Positions 17,384 through 25,069 are shown, counted from the stretch's first letter. The stretch is DNA of 43,954 bases from Mesoaciditoga sp. (GCA_015489955.1 WFYR01000094.1:1-43954), one strand, 5' to 3'. The notes: generated by a model not told the origin, from the sequence alone. Made by a program: numbers and translations.

Positions 17384-18427
17384 TCATTTCACTTTGAAGA
17401 GCTTTCCAAATCCTATTAAGATCAAAACAAACCCCGCGAACATGAGAAATATCATTCCGTAAAAGCTTACAGTTGACATGGGCATTAGACCAAATACGTA
17501 TTTCATCGCATTCACTATGTAAATTACAGGAAGAGAATAGGCTATTTTTTGCATGGATTTCGGCATGATTTCCACTGGAAAGTAAACGCCTGAAAAGAAC
17601 ATGACAATGGTATAAACAACGCTTGATATTTCACTCGCTATTTTCGCGCTGGGCGAAAAGAATAGAATTATCATACCAATACCCATCATTCCAAAAGTCG
17701 AAGAAATGACCAAAATGGAAAATTTTGCCACATTTATATCGTAATGCGTCCCAAAAACAAGCATTGCAACGAAAAGAAGAAAAATAATTGAAAGGTAAGT
17801 TTCTATCACCTTTTCAAGAATAAAAGCACCGTAAAATTGCCATTTGAATAGTGGAAATGTCCACATCTTTTTGATCACTTTTTTGTCCCTTAAATGAGCC
17901 AATGATGCCGTCATGGAAAAAATGCCAGCCGAAAAAATGCTCAAAGCAAGTATTCCTGGAATAAGGGTATCAAGATATGAAAGTTTCTGGTTTGAAAAAC
18001 TCACATCTTTGCTGACAACCTTTATCACAGGCGTTACTCCATTTTTTTCGTTCAAGAATTCAGTTATTCTCTTTCCCAGAGAAACGTAATATTCATTTGA
18101 CTGAGCATTTGAAGGGTTCAAGTATAAAATCAGCGAGTTTGAAGTAGAAGAAGTGGAAAGAGTTATTCCCATATCCATCTTGCTTTTCATAACAGCCGTT
18201 CGCAAATCAGCCGCATTTTTAAATCTTACAAAGCTTACATTCTCAATCTCAGGAAGCTTTTTTACTCCCATTATCCCGATCTTAACATTGGAAGAAGTGT
18301 ACAATCCTGAAAATACAAAGCCGAAGATTATCAAAATGACAAGTGGGAAAAAGATGTTAAAAAACATGTTCATTCTGTCTCTGATCGCGTTAAGCGTTAA
18401 AGCCACAAATGATGACCAAAATCTCAT
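17384..18427 (-). CDS. ABC-2 type exporter permease, second subunit
   Basis: 347 residues. One N-terminal span is followed by an extracytoplasmic domain of ~130 residues, then five C-terminal spans, the usual ABC-2/YhgE-like layout of drug, antibiotic or lipid exporters. The ATG at 18427 is two bases after the upstream gene's stop and is preceded by GGGAGGT. A GTG at 18442 in the same frame lies inside that upstream gene and is less likely. It pairs with the next gene as a heterodimeric membrane part. The substrate is unknown. Confidence 0.88.
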   Translation of the reverse strand: MRFWSSFVALTLNAIRDRMNMFFNIFFPLVILIIFGFVFSGLYTSSNVKIGIMGVKKLPEIENVSFVRFKNAADLRTAVMKSKMDMGITLSTSSTSNSLILYLNPSNAQSNEYYVSLGKRITEFLNEKNGVTPVIKVVSKDVSFSNQKLSYLDTLIPGILALSIFSAGIFSMTASLAHLRDKKVIKKMWTFPLFKWQFYGAFILEKVIETYLSIIFLLFVAMLVFGTHYDINVAKFSILVISSTFGMMGIGMIILFFSPSAKIASEISSVVYTIVMFFSGVYFPVEIMPKSMQKIAYSLPVIYIVNAMKYVFGLMPMSTVSFYGMIFLMFAGFVLILIGFGKLFKVK

Positions 18428-18429
18428 CT

Positions 18430-19596
18430 TTAAACCTCCCACTTGAATTTTTTAACGCTGTAAAAAAGCATAAACGCAGCCCATGCAAGGGGAACAAAAA
18501 TATTCAAATAAAGGGGTGTAGTTGAATAACTTATCCCCATAAGCGCTCTTAGCCCATTTGCCAAATAAGTGGTTGGCAGTGAATAGGCCATGATCTTTAC
18601 GATAAATGGCACGTTATTTACAGGAAAGAAAAGTCCCCCTAAAAACATAAAGAGAAAGTTTAATATGTTGGCAATGGCATTTCCAGAGTTCGCACTTTTA
18701 GAAATGCTCGCCACAAAAAAACCGAATGGCATCGTTGAAGCAATGACAAAGAGCATAAACGAAATGGAAATGGCGTCTATTTTAAGATGAGCTCCAAGCG
18801 CGATCCCCGTTATCAAGATTAATGTAATTTGGATGAGTTCAAGAAGAATATTGGAAAGCGACATTCCAAGCACATAGTTAATTTTTGTTATAGGGGAAAC
18901 AAAGAGCCTTCTTAAAACTTTTTTCTCTCGCTGAACCAATAAATCGTCAGTTATACCAAAAAGTGAAACCGTCATAAGAGCCATGACGATTATTCCAGTG
19001 GTTAAAAAATCAACGTATGAGAATTTTTTTCCATTCTGTGTCAGATACTTTATTTCTAAAGAAATGGCGTGCTCTTTTTTCATTTTCAAAAATTTTTTGT
19101 TAAACGAAGAAAGAACCGAATCTAAAATCGAAAAAGCGATATTTGAACTTTGACTATTTCTCCGTTTGTATATCGTGACAATTGGATCAGCTTTTAAAGG
19201 TAATTTTGTTATTTTCGCATACACCAAAGAATTAAAGTCTTTTGAGATAACCATTACCGCATCTATTTTTCCATCCTTTAAATCTTTCAAAAAAATTCCA
19301 AGCGCCTTTGTTGTAGTGGCACTTTTTAAACAAGAAATGGGGCTTTTTCCATCTTTATGAGCCATTTTTTCCAACGTGGTGGTAATGTAACTGGCAAAAT
19401 CAAAATTTGTCCTTCTGAAAGTGGTATTCTCGTTTACAATGGCGATCCTTACATTTACAGACTTTTGAACATTGGAAAAGACGCTAGCCAATATCAAAAG
19501 AAGCAAAATTGGAAAAACGATCATCCAGAAAAGGGCGGAAGGATTTTTAACGCTTGCCGTTGTTAAAGCTTTAAAAACGCTGAAAGTTCTTTTCAA
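18430..19596 (-). CDS. ABC-2 type exporter permease, first subunit
   Basis: 388 residues with the same architecture as its neighbour: an N-terminal span (about 22-42), a ~165-residue extracytoplasmic domain, then five spans. The conserved FFVASISKSANSGNAIANILNFL-like and FLGGLFFPVNNVPFIVKIMAYSLP-like regions are typical of ABC-2 permeases. The start overlaps the ATPase stop by 4 bp, so the three genes are one translational unit. Confidence 0.9.
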   Translation of the reverse strand: MKRTFSVFKALTTASVKNPSALFWMIVFPILLLLILASVFSNVQKSVNVRIAIVNENTTFRRTNFDFASYITTTLEKMAHKDGKSPISCLKSATTTKALGIFLKDLKDGKIDAVMVISKDFNSLVYAKITKLPLKADPIVTIYKRRNSQSSNIAFSILDSVLSSFNKKFLKMKKEHAISLEIKYLTQNGKKFSYVDFLTTGIIVMALMTVSLFGITDDLLVQREKKVLRRLFVSPITKINYVLGMSLSNILLELIQITLILITGIALGAHLKIDAISISFMLFVIASTMPFGFFVASISKSANSGNAIANILNFLFMFLGGLFFPVNNVPFIVKIMAYSLPTTYLANGLRALMGISYSTTPLYLNIFVPLAWAAFMLFYSVKKFKWEV

Positions 19597-20516
19597 TCCC
19601 TCAAACTCCTTCCAGTTAGTTTCAGAAAGATGTCTTCGAGATTTGATTGTCTTACGATAAGATCCCTAACTTCTACTTTTCTTTTTTCAACCCAATCAAG
19701 AAAAATTTTCATGGTTTTTGGAAGATCATAAGCCTTCAAAAACACTTTAGACTTTCCAAATTCAACTTCATGAAGTATTTCTTTTAGCTCTCCTTTCAAG
19801 TTTTCATCAACATCCAAATGAGCTTCTATTATTCTTTCTTCACCAAAAGCGTTTATCAACTCTTGGACACTTCCTCTGGCTATTATCTTGCCGTGATCCA
19901 TTATGTAAATGTAATCGGACAAAAATTCGGCTTCTTCCATGTAATGAGTCGTGAGAAAGATCGTTTTACCATTTTCTTTTAAATTCACGATCATGTCCCA
20001 CACGTTTCTCCTCGCTTGAGGATCCAATCCTGTTGTTGGCTCATCCATGAAAATGAGATCGGGATTTCCAGCCAACGCAACGCCTATAGCAAGGCGTTGA
20101 CGTTGACCACCGGATAATTTTTCAACTTTTGTATTTTTCTTATCTTCAAGGCTCACTATTTTAAGGATTTCTTCTATTCTTAGTCCACTGGAGTAGAAGC
20201 CTCTAAAGGTCTTTAAAGTTTCAACAACGCTGAGATGATCAATGAAGTTATTTTCTTGAAGTACGACCCCAATCTTTTCTTTCAAACTAAGCGGAATTCC
20301 GTTTTTTATGTACGTTCCAAAAAGGAATACATCTCCTTCATCGTGTTTTTTCAATCCTTCCAATATTTCTAAAGTTGTCGTTTTACCAGCCCCATTCGGT
20401 CCTAACAACGTAAAAACTTCTCCCTTAAAGACTTCAAAGGATATACCATCGACCGCTTTCACATCATGATAATGTTTTTTAAGATTCTTTACCTTTAAAA
20501 TGCTTTCTTTTTCCAC
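19593..20516 (-). CDS. ABC-2 type exporter ATP-binding protein
   Basis: A 307-residue ABC ATPase of the DrrA/CcmA class: Walker A GPNGAGKT (39-46), signature LSGGQRQR, Walker B LIFMDEPTTGLDPQARR, H-loop FLTTHYMEEAE, and a C-terminal ~80-residue extension as in DrrA. The start is GTG at 20516 with GGGGGA five bases upstream. It begins only 31 bases after the adenosyltransferase gene on the same strand with no terminator between. The exporter may therefore be read from the B12-riboswitch promoter. Confidence 0.95.
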   Translation of the reverse strand: MEKESILKVKNLKKHYHDVKAVDGISFEVFKGEVFTLLGPNGAGKTTTLEILEGLKKHDEGDVFLFGTYIKNGIPLSLKEKIGVVLQENNFIDHLSVVETLKTFRGFYSSGLRIEEILKIVSLEDKKNTKVEKLSGGQRQRLAIGVALAGNPDLIFMDEPTTGLDPQARRNVWDMIVNLKENGKTIFLTTHYMEEAEFLSDYIYIMDHGKIIARGSVQELINAFGEERIIEAHLDVDENLKGELKEILHEVEFGKSKVFLKAYDLPKTMKIFLDWVEKRKVEVRDLIVRQSNLEDIFLKLTGRSLRD

Positions 20517-20547
20517 TTTTTCCCCCAGTATTCGAAATCAAGTGATC

Positions 20548-21060
20548 CTATTTTTCTATTCCGATTCTTTCTTGAACTCCTGCACTGAAATAGTGCTTGA
20601 TTTCTTTCATTTCAGTCACCAAATCAGCCATTTTCATTACATTTTCAGTAGCATATCTACCAGTTAAAATTAGTTCGGTTGAAGAGGACTTTTCTTTTAT
20701 AAGTTTCAGAACTTCCTCCTCTTTTATAAGTCCTAAATAAATGGCAACGTTAACTTCATCCAATACCACAACGTCATATTTCCCGCTGGTGACTTTTTCT
20801 TTCGCCAACTCAAGGGTTTTTTCCGCCGCTTCTATATCTTCTTTTTTTGGGCCGCCTATTATGAATTCTGGCCGTCCACCCTGATAGAATTCTATTCCCA
20901 GCTTTTTAAAACTTTCCAATTCGCTCGTGTACTGACCTTTCATAAACTGAATGAAAGAAACTTTCAATCCAGCCCCTGCGGCTCTTGCGCTAAGACCGAT
21001 GGCAGCGGTGGTTTTTCCCTTTCCATTTCCGGTATAAACTTGAACGTATCCTTTTTCCAT
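20548..21060 (-). CDS. btuR: Cob(I)alamin adenosyltransferase, CobA/BtuR type
   Basis: A 170-residue ATP:corrinoid adenosyltransferase that makes adenosylcobalamin. The P-loop GNGKGKTT (11-18) and the segments KVSFIQFMKGQYTSELE, DVVVLDEVNVAIYLGL and LILTGRYA are CobA/BtuR hallmarks. Its 5' leader is a cobalamin riboswitch, confirming the assignment. GAGGTGAT precedes the ATG. It works downstream of the BtuFCD importer encoded at 3.3-6.0 kb. Confidence 0.96.
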   Translation of the reverse strand: MEKGYVQVYTGNGKGKTTAAIGLSARAAGAGLKVSFIQFMKGQYTSELESFKKLGIEFYQGGRPEFIIGGPKKEDIEAAEKTLELAKEKVTSGKYDVVVLDEVNVAIYLGLIKEEEVLKLIKEKSSSTELILTGRYATENVMKMADLVTEMKEIKHYFSAGVQERIGIEK

Positions 21061-21140
21061 TTGAAGATCACCTCACTTAAATATTTTGGCGATCATGGAA
21101 AAGAGGCAAAAAGCGTAGAACAATTTTCACCAGCCTCTCT

Positions 21141-21292
21141 CCACGAAGGCGTGGCGTCATGAGTCTCCCGGCTTCCGGTTTCATCCTACTCCTCATGCCT
21201 TCCCGAACATTTGTCAGTGGCTTTGTTATGAGTTTCGTAGCCGGTCACGGTGGCGGGCCCGCCCTGGATTTTCACCAGAGTTCCTCGTAGAC
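21141..21292 (-). promoter_or_regulatory. Second cobalamin riboswitch, upstream of btuR
   Basis: Reading the minus strand: GGTGAAAATCC (21276-21266), GGGCCCGCCACCGTGACCGG, a GCCACTG block and the B12 box GAAGCCGGGAGACTCATG (about 21175-21158). A small hairpin CCACG-CCTT-CGTGG closes the region (21154-21141). Further downstream AGAGAGGC (about 21140-21133) could pair with GCCTCTTT (21107-21100), but the T-tract is short. It is unclear whether control is by termination or by masking the GAGGTGAT ribosome-binding site. The ends of the aptamer are approximate. Confidence 0.93.
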
Positions 21293-21298
21293 TGGAAA

Positions 21299-21307
21299 AT
21301 TATAGCA
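21299..21307 (-). promoter_or_regulatory. Extended -10 promoter of the btuR riboswitch transcript
   Basis: TGCTATAAT on the minus strand, a perfect extended -10. The predicted start is near 21292, directly at the aptamer. It forms half of the palindrome TAGCATATGTATGCTA (21303-21318). Confidence 0.75.
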
Positions 21308-21313
21308 TATGTA

Positions 21314-21322
21314 TGCTATGAT
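21314..21322 (+). promoter_or_regulatory. Extended -10 promoter of the arsC-like/HdeD operon
   Basis: TGCTATGAT on the plus strand, mirrored against the btuR promoter across the same palindrome. The two -10 boxes are only about 12 bp apart and point outward. Transcription would start near 21329, followed by AAAGGAG before the ATG at 21361. Confidence 0.6.
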
Positions 21323-21360
21323 CCACTTTGAAAGATGGTTTAAAGATGAAAGGAGAAAAG

Positions 21361-21819
21361 ATGAACAAGAAAAAGGTTTTGTTTATATGCACTCACAATT
21401 CCGCCAGTTCTCAGATGGCAGAAGGGTTTTTGAGAAGCATATATCCTGACAAATACGAAGTTGCAAGCGCTGGAACCATTGCATCCAAAGTCAATTCCTA
21501 CGCCATTAAGGCAATGGAAGAAATAGGTATAGACATTTCAAATCACCGCTCAAAGAGCATAGAAGAATTCAAGGGTGAAATATTCGATTACGTCATTACA
21601 GTATGCGATCATGCAAACGAAACGTGTCCTTTCTTTCCGGGGAAGGTTCATATACACCACAATTTTGAAGATCCAGCACAGGTAGTGGGATCAGACGAAG
21701 AAAAGATGGATGCCTTCAGGCGTGTTAGAGATGAAATAACCAAATGGATAGAAGAAAATTTCGTAAAAGAAAGTGAAAAAAATGTCGAATTACGGGTAGA
21801 AAAGGAGGGATTGTCATGA
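21361..21819 (+). CDS. ArsC-like low-molecular-weight phosphatase fold protein, P-loop Arg replaced by Ser
   Basis: 152 residues aligning end to end with thioredoxin-coupled arsenate reductases of the Staphylococcus/Bacillus type. The redox triad is retained at the canonical numbers Cys10, Cys82 and Cys89 (VCDHANETCP), and FEDPA keeps the general-acid Asp. The CX5R loop reads CTHNSAS, so the oxyanion-binding Arg16 is Ser (AGT, bases 21406-21408). That should cripple arsenate or phosphate-ester chemistry, so it may be a binding or redox protein instead. The ATG follows AAAGGAG; an in-frame TTG at 21328 is too early. It overlaps the HdeD gene by ATGA. Confidence 0.85.
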   Translation: MNKKKVLFICTHNSASSQMAEGFLRSIYPDKYEVASAGTIASKVNSYAIKAMEEIGIDISNHRSKSIEEFKGEIFDYVITVCDHANETCPFFPGKVHIHHNFEDPAQVVGSDEEKMDAFRRVRDEITKWIEENFVKESEKNVELRVEKEGLS

Positions 21820-22355
21820 TCTTCGAAAAAGAAGTCTTACAGAAATTCTCAAAACATTCAATAGTTGCTGGAATACTGATGATAATAGTTGGAACTCTTG
21901 GGATTTTAATCCCCCCAATAATGAGCCTGAGCGCGGCGGTTTTCTTTGGTAGCGTTCTCGTTACAAGTTCCATTTTCACGGCGTACGCCACTTTTAAAAG
22001 TTACAAAAAATCTCATGGTGCTTGGCTCAAATCCGTCGTGCTTTTTATAACTGGTTTGCTTATGCTTGTTTTCCCTGGAATTGGTGTTGCGGCACTGGGT
22101 ATTGTGTTTTCAGCTTACCTGTTGATCGATGCCTTTTCAAATTTCACTTTTGCATTTGATATATCCGGTTCTAAATTGAGTGCTTTGCTCGCCATATTAA
22201 ACGGCACGTTGTCCATATTCCTGGGAATTTGGATGATAATGGGATGGCCTTTCAGTTCCATATTTTGGGTTGGGTTGATCGTTGGCATAAGTTTGCTTTT
22301 CGATGGGTTTGAACTCATAATGCTGGGTTCAATTGCGAAAAAAGGAAACTTTTAA
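21816..22355 (+). CDS. HdeD-like (DUF308) membrane protein
   Basis: 179 residues with six predicted membrane spans arranged as three two-helix repeats, matching the HdeD/DUF308 family (ILMIIVGTLGILIPP; LFITGLLMLVFPGIGV; IWMIMGWPFSS). E. coli HdeD helps acid resistance; the role here is unknown. The start overlaps the ArsC-like gene in an ATGA arrangement with AAAGGAGG upstream. The stop codon abuts repeat copy D directly. Confidence 0.85.
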   Translation: MIFEKEVLQKFSKHSIVAGILMIIVGTLGILIPPIMSLSAAVFFGSVLVTSSIFTAYATFKSYKKSHGAWLKSVVLFITGLLMLVFPGIGVAALGIVFSAYLLIDAFSNFTFAFDISGSKLSALLAILNGTLSIFLGIWMIMGWPFSSIFWVGLIVGISLLFDGFELIMLGSIAKKGNF

Positions 22356-22451
22356 CTCACATTGTGCGTTAATGTTACAAGGTATTTCAAAAAGGGATTA
22401 AACCTCTCCTTCGAAAAAATTGTCCTTCGTAATGTTCAAGCACAACATGAG
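22356..22451 (+). repeat. Dispersed intergenic element, copy D (96 bp, short form)
   Basis: Both ends match copy B (CTCACATTGTGCGTTAATG at the left; the complement of CTCATGTTGTGCTTGAAC at the right) but the central palindrome is deleted. It fills almost the whole gap between the convergent HdeD and FdhD-like genes, starting at the base after one stop codon and ending 3 bases before the other. Its inverted arms may double as a bidirectional transcription barrier. Confidence 0.8.
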
Positions 22452-22454
22452 TTT

Positions 22455-23177
22455 CTAAGATTTAGAAGTCTTAATCCTTTCAAAACAAGAGTAAACGTTT
22501 GCCCTATCTTGACGTGCAAAGCCAATAAGAGTTATGCAACGTTTTTTCGATTCTTCAATTGCTCCAGCCGTAACGGCTGCTTTGGTTACGATCATTTGGA
22601 TGCCTATTTTGGCACATTTTTGAACGATTTCAAAATTCACACGCCCCGTAAAAAAAAGGGCGGGAATTTCTATTTTGCTTGAATGAGAAACCAAAAACCC
22701 AATGCACTTCTCAACAGCGCTGTGACGTGAAACATCTTCACAAATATAAGCGTACTTTCTTTCTTTCAAATCAAAAATGCCGGCTATGTGGCATCCACCG
22801 GTTTCTAAAAAAATTTCTGAAGAGCTAAGTAAATCTTCCATGCTCGTGGATATCGTTTTTATATCCACACAGTTCGCGTTGCATTTTCGTTTTGTGTTTA
22901 ACGCTTTTTTCTTAGAATCGTTTGGCTTCACTTTAACCTTTGATGTAAATATATTCACATCCACATTTGCATCACTTATGAGTCCCTTACAATAAAGGTA
23001 TCCAACAGCCAGATATTTAAGTTCTTTTGGCGTGCACGAAATCGTACCAACGGTATTTTCGTTAAAGAGTATTTCGATCATCTTCTCTTCGATGACGGAG
23101 TCTTTCATCTTTTTAGATCCTTTTTCATCTATCCTTAAGATTTCCGTTTTTCTCATCATTTTAATCACTTCGCACAT
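22455..23177 (-). CDS. FdhD-like sulfurtransferase family protein, atypical
   Basis: 240 residues matching FdhD in order: an early VGTISCTPKELKYLAVGYLYCKGLI, a middle FLETGGCHIAGIFD, EDVSRHSAVEKCIGF (family DVGRHNAVDK), FFTGRVNFEIVQKCAKIG and the tail ITLIGFARQDRANVYS. FdhD passes sulfur to the Mo/W-bisPGD cofactor of formate dehydrogenases. The conserved CGxCG pair is replaced by Cys99 and Cys103 in a CX3C spacing. Several FdhD residues differ, and no formate dehydrogenase is nearby. It may serve another Mo/W enzyme. The start is uncertain: ATG at 23177, 23159 or 23156, all with weak ribosome-binding sites. Confidence 0.75.
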   Translation of the reverse strand: MCEVIKMMRKTEILRIDEKGSKKMKDSVIEEKMIEILFNENTVGTISCTPKELKYLAVGYLYCKGLISDANVDVNIFTSKVKVKPNDSKKKALNTKRKCNANCVDIKTISTSMEDLLSSSEIFLETGGCHIAGIFDLKERKYAYICEDVSRHSAVEKCIGFLVSHSSKIEIPALFFTGRVNFEIVQKCAKIGIQMIVTKAAVTAGAIEESKKRCITLIGFARQDRANVYSCFERIKTSKS

Positions 23178-23260
23178 ATAAAATTTTCGTCGGCTTTGCT
23201 GACATTCTCCCCATAAATAGTGGCGGACTTCTTACATAAAAACGATTTCAGAAACAAAAT

Positions 23261-24262
23261 TCATAGAATTGCCAATTTTTGAGCCTTATTTTCAAAATTC
23301 ACAAACCACTTTACCGTATCTTGAAGCGTTTCAACAAAAGGCCTTGGAACGTATCCTAATTCCTTCGTTGCTTTTTCATGCGAAAAAGTATAGTCCATGT
23401 TCAACGTATGAACAGAATAAGGAGTAAAAATTGCCTTTTTCCTTCCCAAAACAGACGTTACCAATGAAAAATACGACAAAAGCATTGCATTTCTTTTTCC
23501 CAACATGACAAACGGTCCTCTTTTACCGGTGATTTTTCTCAATTCTTCCATCATTTTATCCATTTCCACTTTCTCGCCACTCAGTATGTAAGCTTCCCCT
23601 TTTTCGCCTTTTTCACATGCCTTTATCGCTCCATCTGCCACATCACGAACATCTACAAAATCAAAAGAGCCTTTTATCCCTATTGGTAATTCATCATGTA
23701 AAAATCTCAATATCATCGTACCCATCTCTGATTTCTTGAAATCGTAAGGTCCCACTATCCCCGTCGGGCATACGATGACAACATCAAGTCCACTTTTTGT
23801 CGCGTTCAGCACTTTCAAAGCGGCAAAAGCTTTTGTCTTTCCATACACTCCTGTCGTCAGTTTGGGATCAAATGGAGTGTTCTCATCTATAAAACTTCCA
23901 CGTGGCAACTCTGCAAAAGCATGAACGGAACTCATGTAGAGTATCCTTTTAACCTTGAAGATCTTCGCAGCATTTAAAACGTTTTCAACGCCCTTTACAT
24001 TCACACTTTGAATTAAACCTTTCTTTCCTGTACCTATACTTATCAATGCCGCTAAATGATATATGAAGTCCACGCCTTCGACAGCTTTTTTCACATCTTC
24101 AAAATTTCTGACGTCTCCTTCCACTTTTTCAACATTTAATCCCTTCAAAGGGGTTAAATCATCATCTTTCAATACAAGAACTCTCACTTTTTCACCTCTC
24201 TGAAGGAGTTTCCTGATAAGAACGTTCCCCACGTGTCCAGTTGCACCGGTAACAAGTATCAT
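23261..24262 (-). CDS. NAD(P)-dependent epimerase/dehydratase-like oxidoreductase (extended SDR)
   Basis: A 333-residue extended short-chain dehydrogenase with nucleotide-binding ILVTGATGHVGN at the N-terminus, DFIYHLAALISIG, and the active-site YGKTK (Tyr-x-x-x-Lys). It resembles dihydroflavonol reductase/NAD-epimerase-like members; the substrate is not predictable. The start at 24262 sits three bases after a GGAGG site; an in-frame ATG at 24292 overlaps the upstream marR gene and is rejected. It lies 19 bases after marR, so the regulator likely controls it. Confidence 0.85.
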   Translation of the reverse strand: MILVTGATGHVGNVLIRKLLQRGEKVRVLVLKDDDLTPLKGLNVEKVEGDVRNFEDVKKAVEGVDFIYHLAALISIGTGKKGLIQSVNVKGVENVLNAAKIFKVKRILYMSSVHAFAELPRGSFIDENTPFDPKLTTGVYGKTKAFAALKVLNATKSGLDVVIVCPTGIVGPYDFKKSEMGTMILRFLHDELPIGIKGSFDFVDVRDVADGAIKACEKGEKGEAYILSGEKVEMDKMMEELRKITGKRGPFVMLGKRNAMLLSYFSLVTSVLGRKKAIFTPYSVHTLNMDYTFSHEKATKELGYVPRPFVETLQDTVKWFVNFENKAQKLAIL

Positions 24263-24281
24263 TCCTCCACCTCCACATACG

Positions 24282-24734
24282 TCATGGTGCACTTTTTGCG
24301 CTTTTTGAGGAATTGAAGATCTTTATCATCCTGAAAAATCCATCTGATATCACATCTAAGTCTTTTGGTGGTATTCTTTCCATGACGTCATTTATCACCT
24401 TCTCAAAATTTTTCACCGTCAAGTCGAATATCCTTTTTCCTTTATCGGTAAGTTCTACATTTATTACTCTTCTATCATCGCTATTTCTCACTCTTTTAAA
24501 GTATCCCTTTTTCTCCATGCCGTCTACCAAAACCGTAACGTTGGACTTCGCTATTGAAAATACCCTGGCAAGCTCGCTCATCTTCTTGCTGGATTTCATG
24601 CCAATATACATAAGTATGTAAAACTCCATCGTCTTCAAATTTTCAGTTTCCTCGCAGCTTGGAAGTATTTTCGTGAAATTGATGATGAGGTCAAAAACCA
24701 TTTCCAATATCTTTTTACTTTCGTTCTTTTCCAT
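24282..24734 (-). CDS. MarR-family transcriptional regulator
   Basis: 150 residues with the MarR winged helix: MSELARVFSIAKSNVTVLVDGMEKKGYFKRVRNSDDRRVINVELTDKGKRIF-like recognition helix and wing, with the DDRR wing motif. The ATG at 24734 follows GGAGGAGG; upstream in-frame codons are less likely. It heads a two-gene operon with the SDR oxidoreductase. Two inverted repeats in its leader (24751-24765 and 24777-24791) are good candidates for autoregulatory sites. The ligand is unknown. Confidence 0.92.
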   Translation of the reverse strand: MEKNESKKILEMVFDLIINFTKILPSCEETENLKTMEFYILMYIGMKSSKKMSELARVFSIAKSNVTVLVDGMEKKGYFKRVRNSDDRRVINVELTDKGKRIFDLTVKNFEKVINDVMERIPPKDLDVISDGFFRMIKIFNSSKSAKSAP

Positions 24735-24750
24735 CTTATCCTCCTCCGAT

Positions 24751-24791
24751 TTGTTAGACTGACAACGAAAATAAAAGTTCAAAAAATGAAC
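24751..24791. promoter_or_regulatory. Inverted repeats upstream of marR, candidate operators
   Basis: TTGTTAGACTGACAA (24751-24765) has 7-base arms with one mismatch. GTTCA-AAAAA-TGAAC (24777-24791) has perfect 5-base arms. Both sit between the proposed -10 box and the marR start, where MarR proteins usually bind. Confidence 0.5.
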
Positions 24792-24805
24792 AGTTAAAAA
24801 TAAGA

Positions 24806-24811
24806 ATTATA
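24806..24811 (-). promoter_or_regulatory. Candidate -10 box of the marR-SDR operon
   Basis: A perfect TATAAT on the minus strand. No extended TG and no clear -35 are seen. Confidence 0.45.
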
Positions 24812-24831
24812 TTTTCCAATCATGCAAACGA

Positions 24832-24929
24832 ATATCATTGCTTGAACATTATGAAGGACAATTTTTTCGAAGTCCTGTCAGATTCGATTCCCTTTTGAAA
24901 TACTTTGTAACATCAACGCGCAGATTGAA
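24832..24929 (-). repeat. Dispersed intergenic element, copy E (inverted, internally deleted)
   Basis: Matches copy B in reverse orientation: CTTGAACATTATGAAGGAC at the left and CTTTGTAACATCAACGCGCAG at the right, with GAAGTCCTGTCAGA retained next to a shortened core that has lost most of the palindrome. It lies in the 382-bp divergent gap between marR and the dehydrogenase operon. Outside it that gap holds only the marR control region, a short inverted repeat AACATT/AATGTT at 24997-25014 and a -10 box. Confidence 0.75.
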
Positions 24930-25063
24930 AAATTCAAACACAAACATTTTAAAATTGAACATATTCAGGCATTCTTCGTGGTGCGACTATGTATTTAACA
25001 TTTCTACCAATGTTTTTCAATTTTTACACATGGCACGAGTAAAAAAATACATAACAAATGCTT

Positions 25064-25069
25064 TATAAT
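25064..25069 (+). promoter_or_regulatory. Candidate -10 box of the imino/amino-acid dehydrogenase-AOR operon
   Basis: A perfect TATAAT 48 bases before the first gene. The -35 region is an A-tract and not recognisable. An inverted repeat at 24997-25014 lies about 50 bp upstream and could be an operator. Confidence 0.5.

Noticed and set aside
23190-23215. Short hairpin GTCGGC-TTT-GCTGAC followed by ATTCTCCCC, reminiscent of ends of IS200/IS605 elements
   Set aside because: Only about 25 bases, no tnpA or tnpB remnant nearby and no matching second end. Too little to call a mobile element.
981-24929. Repeats considered as a CRISPR array or tandem repeat
   Set aside because: The copies are single, separated by kilobases, occur in both orientations and differ in length. 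No regular spacers exist.
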